Made by a program: the position numbers and the translations under genes. Of a stretch of DNA of 6,589 nucleotides, positions 1 to 3,859 are shown in pieces; the first letter of the stretch is position 1; every line of letters starts with the position of its first letter. The notes beneath the pieces were generated by a model, which ran no database searches, was not told the origin of the DNA, and saw only the letters and a program-made list of their open reading frames with translations. This DNA comes from an uncultured Lachnospira sp. GTDB lineage: Bacteria > Bacillota > Clostridia > Lachnospirales > Lachnospiraceae. The DNA lies in NCBI GenBank assembly GCA_910585095.1, contig CAJUBU010000037.1:1-6589 (forward strand), in the 5' to 3' direction.

Positions 1-99
1 TATATTATATAAATTATATAAGTTATTTAATTTATGTATATTATATTAATTGTTTTTGAAAAAATGGGTAAAATATAAAGAAAGAATAAATAAAAATAC
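1..99. other. AT-rich non-coding segment upstream of the toxin-antitoxin operon
   Basis: No gene is supported here. The first 50 bases are almost pure A/T. Positions 15-26 read TATATAAGTTAT, identical to 775-786 in the palindrome before parA. This could be a second binding site for the partition RHH protein, but in such AT-rich DNA a shared 12-mer may be chance. Confidence 0.4.
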
Positions 100-127
100 T
101 TGATGTTTTATTTATATTTACTATAAT
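100..127 (+). promoter_or_regulatory. Promoter of the toxin-antitoxin operon
   Basis: A -35 element TTGATG (100-105) and a perfect -10 TATAAT (122-127) are separated by 16 bases. A strong ribosome binding site AGAAGGGGG follows at 135-143, ahead of the antitoxin ATG. The promoter is called by eye from sigma-A consensus. Confidence 0.75.
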
Positions 128-131
128 ATAA
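112..131. promoter_or_regulatory. Candidate antitoxin operator overlapping the -10 box
   Basis: Inverted repeat TTATATT - 6 bases - AATATAA covers the -10 element. RelB/DinJ-type antitoxins autoregulate by binding palindromes at their own promoter, so this position suits an operator. The arms are pure A/T, so chance symmetry is possible. Confidence 0.4.
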
Positions 132-151
132 TTAAGAAGGGGGTGTTATAA

Positions 152-415
152 ATGGCACAGGCAGTAAATGTTAATTTTAAATTAGATGCAGATGTAAAAA
201 AGAGCATGGAGCAGGCTTGTTCCGATATGGGGCTTTCAATGAGTGCAGCATTTACAATTTTTGCAAAGAAAGTTGGCAGAGAAAAACGCATACCATTTGA
301 AGTTTGTGTAGACCCATTTTATTCTGAAAGTAATATACGTTATTTGGAGCAAAAGATGGCAGATTATAAAGCAGGACGACTTAATTTTGCAGAACATGAG
401 CTAATAGAGGAATAA
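152..415 (+). CDS. relB: RelB/DinJ family antitoxin
   Basis: This 87-residue protein is the antitoxin half of a type II toxin-antitoxin pair. Its N-terminus fits a ribbon-helix-helix fold: a strand at residues 5-11 (VNVNFKL), a helix from about 13 to 25, and a helix from about 30 to 41 (SMSAAFTIFAKK). The pattern DADVKKSMEQACSDMGLSMS is characteristic of RelB/DinJ proteins. The acidic C-terminus (about 55-87) would be the toxin-neutralising arm. The ATG lies 8 bases after a strong ribosome binding site. Its TAA is 2 bases before the toxin ATG, so the two are co-translated. By family knowledge it should bind DNA as a dimer, repress its own promoter and be degraded when synthesis stops, giving post-segregational stability. 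The family call is firm; the operator is inferred. Confidence 0.9.
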   Translation: MAQAVNVNFKLDADVKKSMEQACSDMGLSMSAAFTIFAKKVGREKRIPFEVCVDPFYSESNIRYLEQKMADYKAGRLNFAEHELIEE

Positions 416-417
416 TT

Positions 418-687
418 ATGCAGATAAAGATAATACAATGGGATTTTGATGCATGGAATGATTATCTATATTGGCAAGCGCGGGATAAGAAAATTCTGAA
501 ACGAATAAATCAGCTTGTTAAGGATATAAGCCGTAATCCTTTTGATGGGATAGGAAAGCCTGAACCATTGAAAGAGAATTTAACAGGATTTTGGAGTCGT
601 CGTATTGATGAAGAACACAGGCTTGTCTATACGGTTGAAGATAGTGTAGTTATTATTTTTTCATGTAGAGGACATTATAACAATTAG
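418..687 (+). CDS. yoeB: YoeB/Txe family mRNA-cleaving toxin
   Basis: This 89-residue toxin is close to E. coli YoeB (84 residues) in length and motifs. Recognisable blocks are DDYLYW-like NDYLYWQARDKK (14-25), GKPEPLK (46-52), GFWSRRI (57-63), EEHRLVY (65-71) and the C-terminal CRGHY (83-87). The residues matching the YoeB catalytic set are E49, R68, H86 and Y87, so the enzyme looks intact. YoeB-type toxins cleave mRNA in the ribosomal A site. The gene follows the antitoxin by 2 bases and has an AGAGGA ribosome binding site (406-411) inside the antitoxin's last codons. E. coli YoeB pairs with a Phd-type antitoxin (YefM), whereas here the partner is RelB/DinJ-like. It ends in TAG, two residues after the conserved HY, which shows TAG is a genuine stop in this replicon. 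Confidence 0.93.
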   Translation: MQIKIIQWDFDAWNDYLYWQARDKKILKRINQLVKDISRNPFDGIGKPEPLKENLTGFWSRRIDEEHRLVYTVEDSVVIIFSCRGHYNN

Positions 688-714
688 AGGACGGATAACC
701 GCCCTCTTTTTTTT
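687..714 (+). terminator. Rho-independent terminator after the toxin gene
   Basis: Stem GAGG-A-CGG / CCG-C-CCTC (687-694 with 699-706, one A.C mismatch, ATAA loop) is followed by eight T residues. The stem begins within the toxin stop codon. It separates the toxin-antitoxin operon from parA. Confidence 0.88.
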
Positions 715-741
715 GTTATTAAAAATTTTTAACATAAGGAA

Positions 742-770
742 TTAACATACATAAATTATACAATTAAAAT
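742..770 (+). promoter_or_regulatory. Promoter of the partition operon
   Basis: TTAACA (742-747) and TAAAAT (765-770) are 17 bases apart, a good sigma-A pair. The predicted transcript start near 777 falls inside the palindrome at 775-789, which would suit autoregulation. Confidence 0.6.
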
Positions 771-774
771 AATA

Positions 775-789
775 TATATAAGTTATATA
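775..789. promoter_or_regulatory. Palindrome before parA: candidate partition operator or centromere site
   Basis: TATATAA-G-TTATATA is a perfect 15-bp inverted repeat centred on G782. It sits between the -10 box and the parA ribosome binding site. In ParA/RHH partition systems the small RHH protein binds repeats upstream of the operon, both to repress it and to form the segregation complex. Here there is one clear palindrome plus a partial copy at 15-26, so a multi-copy centromere is not shown. Confidence 0.45.
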
Positions 790-813
790 ATATATATAAA
801 GGAGAGTGAGAAA

Positions 814-1578
814 ATGCGAATTATAGTTGTAGCCAATCAAAAAGGGGGAGTAGGCAAGACAACAACGTCACATGCTTTAACTGCTGGTTTAGTAGCAAAA
901 GGTTATAAGGTTATGGGAATAGACTTTGACCCACAAGGTAATTTTTCTATTGCTTGTGGGTCAGTGAATTACAATGTGCCTACTGTTTATGAACTGATGA
1001 AGCGAGAAGTAACTGTTGAAGAAGTTATACAGCGCATGAAAGGTGGATATGATATACTTCCGTCAAATATTATGCTTGCAGGAGCAGAGCAGGAATTATT
1101 ACAGACAGGGAAGGAATACCGTTTGAAAGAAGTAATTGAACCTATAGTTAACAATTATGATTATATTATTATTGATACACCACCTTCTTTGGGTGTCTTG
1201 ACCATAAACGCATTTACAACGGCAAGTGATATTTTGGTACCAACTACAGCAGGTATATTTGCAACAACAGGAATAAACCAGCTTAATGAAACTGTTAAGA
1301 GCGTACAACGGTATTGTAATCCAAATTTGAAAATAATAGGTATTCTGTTTACACGATTTAATCCGAGAGCGAATATCAGTAAGCAAATAAAAGAGTTAAC
1401 ACAGCAGTTGAGTGAGTATATTTCTGCTCCAATATATAAGACCTATATCCGTTCTGCTGTAGTAGTTGAGGAAGCTCAAGCAAATAAGACAGATATATTT
1501 GATTATGCAAAGAAATCAACCGTATCAGAGGACTATAAAGCATTTATCGAGGAATTTTTAAAAGGAGATATAGAGTAA
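814..1578 (+). CDS. parA: ParA family partition ATPase
   Basis: This 254-residue protein is a short ParA/Soj-type ATPase that would segregate the replicon by ATP-dependent binding to the nucleoid. The deviant Walker A box KGGVGKTTT lies at residues 10-18 with both the signature lysine (K10) and the P-loop lysine (K15). The A' motif is IDFDPQG (36-42) and Walker B is YIIIDTPPSLG (117-127). There is no N-terminal HTH extension, so DNA specificity should come from the partner gene downstream. The ribosome binding site AAAGGAGAG (798-806) is 7 bases before the ATG. The stop codon TAA shares one base with the next ATG (TAATG), so the two products are translationally coupled. Relatives include MinD and Soj, but the plasmid-type context and RHH partner support partition. 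Confidence 0.93.
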   Translation: MRIIVVANQKGGVGKTTTSHALTAGLVAKGYKVMGIDFDPQGNFSIACGSVNYNVPTVYELMKREVTVEEVIQRMKGGYDILPSNIMLAGAEQELLQTGKEYRLKEVIEPIVNNYDYIIIDTPPSLGVLTINAFTTASDILVPTTAGIFATTGINQLNETVKSVQRYCNPNLKIIGILFTRFNPRANISKQIKELTQQLSEYISAPIYKTYIRSAVVVEEAQANKTDIFDYAKKSTVSEDYKAFIEEFLKGDIE

Positions 1579-1865
1579 TGGCAGAAAAAGCAAAATTTGA
1601 CCAAGAAGCGGCATTTAAGGCAATTATTGGAGTAGGAGCAAGTAAGAATGTAGAAAAGCCAGCAGCAAAGGGCAGATCAAAATCAAAACAGGAAACAAAG
1701 AAACGCGTGAGCCTTGCAGTATATCCAAGCAGTTACAGTGACTTACAGAAAATTGCCTATGTTGACCGTAAAAGCGTAAGTGATATTGTATCAGAGATGA
1801 TAGCCAATTATGTAGTCGCTAATGCTGAGAAGTTAAAGGAGTATGAGAAAATTATAAAAGAATAA
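1578..1865 (+). CDS. Small ribbon-helix-helix partner of ParA (ParB-like, centromere-binding candidate)
   Basis: This 95-residue basic protein follows parA directly, its ATG overlapping the parA stop; AAAAGGAGAT (1559-1568) is the ribosome binding site. Residues 1-40 look disordered, rich in Lys, Ala and Ser, and probably include the ParA-contacting tail. Residues 42-49 (KRVSLAVY) fit the DNA-contacting strand of a CopG/Arc-type RHH fold, 51-62 the first helix and 66-80 the second (SVSDIVSEMIANYV). In ParA systems with a short ATPase the second gene is often an RHH protein that binds the centromere and represses the operon. The fold is inferred from pattern and the role from position. It is not a classical HTH ParB. 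Confidence 0.8.
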   Translation: MAEKAKFDQEAAFKAIIGVGASKNVEKPAAKGRSKSKQETKKRVSLAVYPSSYSDLQKIAYVDRKSVSDIVSEMIANYVVANAEKLKEYEKIIKE

Positions 1866-1936
1866 AATATATAAGCCTTAATCAGTTAGCTTTGTATAAG
1901 TTGGCACTTTAATAGATTGATAGCATAAGAATAAGA

Positions 1937-1966
1937 AAGGACTATCAATAGTTACTGGTAGCCCTT
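1937..1966. terminator. Possible bidirectional terminator between convergent genes
   Basis: An 11-bp stem with one A.C mismatch and one wobble (1937-1947 with 1956-1966, outer arms AAGG/CCTT, 8-base loop) lies between the converging partition and repressor genes. On the minus strand it is followed by the T-rich run TTTCTTATTCTT; on the plus strand the tail is less T-rich. The convergent position favours a terminator of moderate strength. Confidence 0.45.
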
Positions 1967-1973
1967 ATGTATA

Positions 1974-2693
1974 TTATTCATTTAATAATCGTATTAATTT
2001 TCTATATATTCGCATCAAATTGTCATGTATATCTTTGCTTTGCTTTTGGTATTCAGTATTGGTAGATTTGTTATTATTAATAGATTTTTCAAATTCTTCT
2101 TTTTCTAGTAAGTATTCTTTTATTTCTTTACACAATTCTTTTTTTGTATTAAGCGGTAAGGTCATAATCTTGTCATCATATTCCATAGATTCTTTATTTG
2201 AAATGTCAGTAATCATAGAATAGATTAATTGGCTTATTAGGAAAGATTTATAATTTTTAGGATAAAGTTTGTTATTGAAATCTTTGTTAAAATAAATTAA
2301 TTGTTTAAAAGTGTTAAATTCATCATGAGCAATAAATTCATTCATCATATTTACAAAATCAGGATTTTTCCAAAATTCATCTATTGCACAAAGAGAAAAA
2401 CCTAAATATGCCATTTCTAGGGTGTATTCATGTTTTCTTTGAGGGGAAGTTTTGCCAGAAAGTCCAAATAAATAATCCATAGAAACATCATAAAAAATGC
2501 TTAATTTAAATAGTATTTCTACATCAATAGAACGTTCACCTTTTTCATAATAGGACAAAGAAGCTCTAGTAATGCCAACAGCGTGTGCGACATCATTTTG
2601 ATTTAATCCCTTTTCTTTTCTAAGTTTTAGAAGCTTTTTACCTAATTCGTTTTTTATATTTATTCCTTCTGATATTTGCATATTATCTACCAC
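1974..2693 (-). CDS. XRE family transcriptional repressor (lysogeny-type master regulator)
   Basis: This 239-residue protein has an N-terminal XRE helix-turn-helix at about residues 17-76: LGKKLLKLRKEKGLNQNDVA, then VGITRASLSYYEKGERSID, then a third part ending DYLFG. The remaining 160 residues are helical and charged and match no family I recognise. There is no S24 Ser/Lys peptidase motif and no HExxH metalloprotease motif, so RecA-driven self-cleavage is unlikely and release by a partner protein is more plausible. The start is GTG at 2693, with AAAGGA six bases away; the ATG at 2681 lacks a well-spaced site. It is the only leftward gene and faces the rightward xis-like gene across a repeat-rich region. 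This arrangement resembles phage and satellite switches such as SaPI Stl, but by layout only, not by seen homology. Confidence 0.85.
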   Translation of the reverse strand: MVDNMQISEGINIKNELGKKLLKLRKEKGLNQNDVAHAVGITRASLSYYEKGERSIDVEILFKLSIFYDVSMDYLFGLSGKTSPQRKHEYTLEMAYLGFSLCAIDEFWKNPDFVNMMNEFIAHDEFNTFKQLIYFNKDFNNKLYPKNYKSFLISQLIYSMITDISNKESMEYDDKIMTLPLNTKKELCKEIKEYLLEKEEFEKSINNNKSTNTEYQKQSKDIHDNLMRIYRKLIRLLNE

Positions 2694-2706
2694 AATTTTC
2701 CTTTCA

Positions 2707-2734
2707 ATAATAAAAATGTTTGAAATTGTTACAA
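2707..2734 (-). promoter_or_regulatory. Candidate repressor promoter
   Basis: On the minus strand TTGTAA (2734-2729) and TATTAT (2712-2707) are 16 bases apart. The start would fall near 2700, inside the AAAGGA site used for the GTG start. Either the mRNA is almost leaderless or another promoter lies further upstream. Confidence 0.4.
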
Positions 2735-2741
2735 TTTTAAA
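2719..2741. promoter_or_regulatory. Palindromic operator candidate (repressor autoregulation)
   Basis: AAATTG-TTA-CAATTT is a perfect 6-bp inverted repeat (2723-2737). It extends to 23 bp with one mismatched pair (TTTg...tAAA). It covers the -35 box of the candidate leftward promoter, the usual place for autorepression. Confidence 0.6.
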
Positions 2742-2757
2742 AAAATGAATTTTATTG

Positions 2758-2786
2758 TTGATTGTTAATATTTGTTGATTTACAAT
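2758..2786 (+). promoter_or_regulatory. Promoter of the rightward xis-like gene with repeated operator motif
   Basis: TTGATT (2758-2763) and TACAAT (2781-2786) are exactly 17 bases apart. TTGTTGATT occurs twice, at 2755-2763 and 2772-2780, a direct repeat with a 17-base period: the first copy contains the -35 box and the second fills the spacer up to the -10. GTTA/TAAC arms at 2764-2767 and 2788-2791 add inverted symmetry. A protein bound here would block RNA polymerase. Confidence 0.6.
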
Positions 2787-2839
2787 ATAACTATAACAAG
2801 CACTAACATTTTGGTCAAGTAGAAAGGAAATAAGTATTT

Positions 2840-3034
2840 ATGAATTTAGCAAAAAATCGTAATCAAGATGGTGTATTAATTACTTTAACACAGGCTTGTC
2901 AAGAAGCTAATTTAGGCGCAACCACCGTTAGACGACTTGCAGAGGAAAGTCACGCAGTACGAAAGATAGGTAAAATTTACAGAATAAAAAAGAAGGTATT
3001 TTTTGACTATATAGAAAAAGAGTATGCCAAGTAA
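2840..3034 (+). CDS. Excisionase-like small HTH DNA-binding protein
   Basis: This 64-residue basic protein is almost entirely one winged-helix or MerR-like HTH. TLTQACQEANLGATTVRRLA (15-34) holds the helix-turn-helix, and AVRKIGKIYRIKKKVFFDYI (39-58) the wing and last helix. Proteins of this shape are annotated as excisionases or Xis-like regulators in Firmicutes mobile elements. They bend DNA for excision or activate transcription. No integrase is visible in the window, so the excision role is unproven and a regulatory or replication role is equally possible. It is the first gene divergent from the repressor. The AAAGGA ribosome binding site (2823-2828) is 11 bases from the ATG, slightly far. 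It shares architecture with the product at 3358-3558. Confidence 0.75.
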   Translation: MNLAKNRNQDGVLITLTQACQEANLGATTVRRLAEESHAVRKIGKIYRIKKKVFFDYIEKEYAK

Positions 3035-3115
3035 CGCTACAATCTTATTTAAAAATATAAAACAGCAAATATAAAAAGAAGTGTTTTGAATTAAAAAAAT
3101 AAATTATGAAGTTTC
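3035..3115 (+). other. AT-rich spacer after the xis-like gene
   Basis: No gene and no convincing terminator are seen. AACAGCA (3061-3067) matches the iteron core found downstream of rep but stands alone here. Confidence 0.4.
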
Positions 3116-3144
3116 TTGACATATACAATATATTGATATATACT
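3116..3144 (+). promoter_or_regulatory. Strong promoter for the replication module leader
   Basis: A perfect -35 TTGACA (3116-3121) and TATACT (3139-3144) are 17 bases apart, the best promoter in the window. The spacer contains the 10-bp palindrome CAATATATTG (3126-3135), an ideal place for a repressor. Predicted transcript start is near 3151, leaving an untranslated leader of about 200 bases before the next gene. Confidence 0.82.
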
Positions 3145-3262
3145 CAAAAAGTAAATACAATATTTTGTGTTTAATAGTATAAGATACACAACGAACGTTC
3201 ATTATAGATAGTTGTGTAATAATTTAATATTTAATACTTCATGTGTGGGGTACATGGAGAAT

Positions 3263-3277
3263 ACGCATAGGGTGCGT
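3263..3277 (+). promoter_or_regulatory. Putative antiterminator hairpin
   Basis: ACGCA - TAGGG - TGCGT forms a 5-bp stem whose 3' arm is part of the 5' arm of the terminator that follows. The same ACGCA recurs in the terminator 3' arm (3320-3324), so the two are competing partners. Confidence 0.5.
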
Positions 3278-3332
3278 GGGATTTTGTCAATGAAAATTTT
3301 GTAATTCATTGGGAAAACCACGCACTTTTTTT
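3272..3332 (+). terminator. Strong intrinsic terminator just upstream of the next ribosome binding site
   Basis: Outer stem GTGCGTGG/CCACGCAC (3272-3279 with 3318-3325) is perfect over 8 bp. Inside it TTTT can pair with AAAA (3282-3285 with 3314-3317), and CAATGAA/TTCATTG (3288-3294 with 3305-3311) forms a further perfect 7-bp stem. Seven T residues follow. The ribosome binding site of the next gene begins only about 10 bases after the T run, so this terminator sits within a gene leader, not simply after an upstream gene. Confidence 0.88.
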
Positions 3333-3357
3333 ATTGTTTTTAAAAGGAGGGGTACAT

Positions 3358-3558
3358 ATGCCAGCACCAAATAGAAATGAAGATGCAGAGTTTTGGACTG
3401 TATCAATGGCAATGAAAGAACTAAATATGTGTAGAGCAAATACTTTAAAGCTTGCTTCAGAATCAGGGGCATTGTTGAGGTTTGGAAATTCACAGAGAAT
3501 AAACTGGAATAGACTAAGTAGCTATTTTAAAGAAAATTATGTTGAGGAAATCTCATAA
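3358..3558 (+). CDS. Second excisionase-like small HTH protein
   Basis: This 66-residue protein starts at the ATG 5 bases after AAAGGAGGGG (3343-3352). An upstream in-frame TTG at 3334 lies before this site and next to the terminator T run, so it is not used. Residues 14-33 (TVSMAMKELNMCRANTLKLA) and 38-57 (ALLRFGNSQRINWNRLSSYF) line up with the HTH and wing of the 64-residue product at 2840-3034; both share the order T-x-A-x(2)E-x-L/N then L-A-x-E-S, then R-x-G, then R-I. The two are probably diverged paralogues or the same fold. It heads the transcript carrying rep and lies behind the attenuator. The role could be excision, replication-gene activation or origin binding; the sequence does not decide. 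Confidence 0.72.
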   Translation: MPAPNRNEDAEFWTVSMAMKELNMCRANTLKLASESGALLRFGNSQRINWNRLSSYFKENYVEEIS

Positions 3559-3626
3559 AAGTTATGAGTGAATAGGAAATAATAAATTTTCCTTAAAAAT
3601 ATAAACTAGCACCCGACAGTAGTCGG
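3552..3626 (+). promoter_or_regulatory. Cluster of three hairpins between the xis-like gene and the 60-residue gene
   Basis: In order: CTCATAA/TTATGAG (3552-3568, perfect 7 bp, 3-base loop, containing the stop codon of the preceding gene), AGGAAA/TTTCCT (3574-3593) and CCGAC/GTCGG with an AGTA tetraloop (3613-3626). None has a T run, so these are not terminators. The last hairpin and the following GGAGAGG form a G+C-rich island (about 3611-3639) in very AT-rich DNA, just before the next start. They may affect mRNA processing or translation. Confidence 0.45.
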
Positions 3627-3645
3627 AGCGGAGAGGCGGTTAATT

Positions 3646-3828
3646 ATGAGATATGAAACAAGAAAAGAATTTTACGAAAAAAGGTTGCATGAGATAGTGC
3701 CAGAAATAGCAGGGTTGCTTGATAATGGCTATCAGATAGAAATATGCAAAAGCAGAAGTGGTATCAAAATTTATTCTGTATTGAAAAAACATCATGTAAT
3801 TACCAAAGGAGGAAATGCTGATGATTAA
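3646..3828 (+). CDS. Hypothetical 60-residue protein upstream of rep
   Basis: I do not recognise this protein. Residues 1-27 are a charged helix (TRKEFYEKRLHEIVPEIAGL), followed by strand-like QIEICKSRSGIKIYSVLKK (30-48) and a short basic tail. There is no signal peptide or membrane segment. GGAGAGG (3630-3636) is a reasonable ribosome binding site 9 bases before the ATG. The final codons contain a strong internal AAAGGAGG (3805-3812), and its stop overlaps an ATG at 3821 of the next reading frame, so translation of the following rep frame is coupled to this gene. Small, conserved-looking genes in this position may control replication, but no function can be assigned from sequence. Confidence 0.65.
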   Translation: MRYETRKEFYEKRLHEIVPEIAGLLDNGYQIEICKSRSGIKIYSVLKKHHVITKGGNADD

Positions 3829-3847
3829 ATTCCCTTTTAAGGCATAG
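3821..3847 (+). other. Mini-ORF in frame with rep, ended by TAG (leader peptide or nonsense-truncated rep start)
   Basis: ATG at 3821 (alternative at 3815) follows the best ribosome binding site of the region (AAAGGAGG, 3805-3812) and encodes MIKFPFKA before TAG at 3845-3847. This frame is the rep frame: after the TAG it reads LENY and then the assigned rep ATG at 3860, which has no ribosome binding site of its own. Either a CAG-to-TAG type change cut off the original rep N-terminus, or ribosomes finish this peptide and restart 12 bases later. Confidence 0.6.
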
Positions 3848-3859
3848 CTTGAAAATTAC

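Larger units (their letters stand above)
3151..3357 (+). ncRNA. Structured 5' leader with attenuator architecture
   Basis: The predicted leader holds four ordered structures. Hairpin 1 is TACACAAC/GTTGTGTA (3185-3192 with 3211-3218), with the self-complementary GAACGTTC (3193-3200) in its loop. Hairpin 2 is CATGT/ACATG (3240-3256) with a G-rich loop. Hairpin 3 is ACGCA/TGCGT (3263-3277). A long terminator stem comes last (3272-3332). Hairpin 3 and the terminator both use TGCGT at 3273-3277, so they cannot form together. GGGGTACAT occurs in hairpin 2 (3247-3255) and again at the ribosome binding site of the next gene (3349-3357). Most transcripts may end near 3332 as a ~180-base RNA, with read-through feeding the rep operon. 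I recognise no riboswitch class; antisense RNA, a protein or leader translation could each control it. Confidence 0.55.

Noticed and set aside
1099..1386. Leftward open frame inside parA
   Set aside because: It is rich in Cys, Tyr and Ile with no ribosome binding site, and the opposite strand encodes a clear ParA.
2020..2223. Rightward frame inside the repressor gene
   Set aside because: It is a Ser/Leu/Ile-rich antisense translation of an AT-rich gene; the XRE repressor on the other strand is clear.
3106..3174. 22-codon ORF across the TTGACA promoter
   Set aside because: It has no ribosome binding site and lies over promoter elements.
3193..3200. GAACGTTC as a LexA/DinR SOS box
   Set aside because: The Gram-positive box needs four bases between GAAC and GTTC; here they are adjacent.
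3260..3290. Leftward antisense promoter starting at TTGACA (3290-3285, minus strand)
   Set aside because: The -35 is perfect, but no acceptable -10 lies 16-18 bases away (only TATGCG at 15 or TATTCT at 21), so an antisense RNA cannot be claimed.
3334..3357. TTG at 3334 as an earlier start for the gene at 3358
   Set aside because: It lies right after the terminator T run and before the AAAGGAGGGG ribosome binding site, which is placed for the ATG at 3358.
3287..3493. Leftward frame over the terminator and the start of the gene at 3358
   Set aside because: It has no ribosome binding site and overlaps a gene with a strong one.
3845..3847. TAG recoded as an amino acid, as in some gut phages
   Set aside because: The toxin gene uses TAG as its natural stop two residues after the conserved HY end, and no other in-frame TAG is seen in supported genes.
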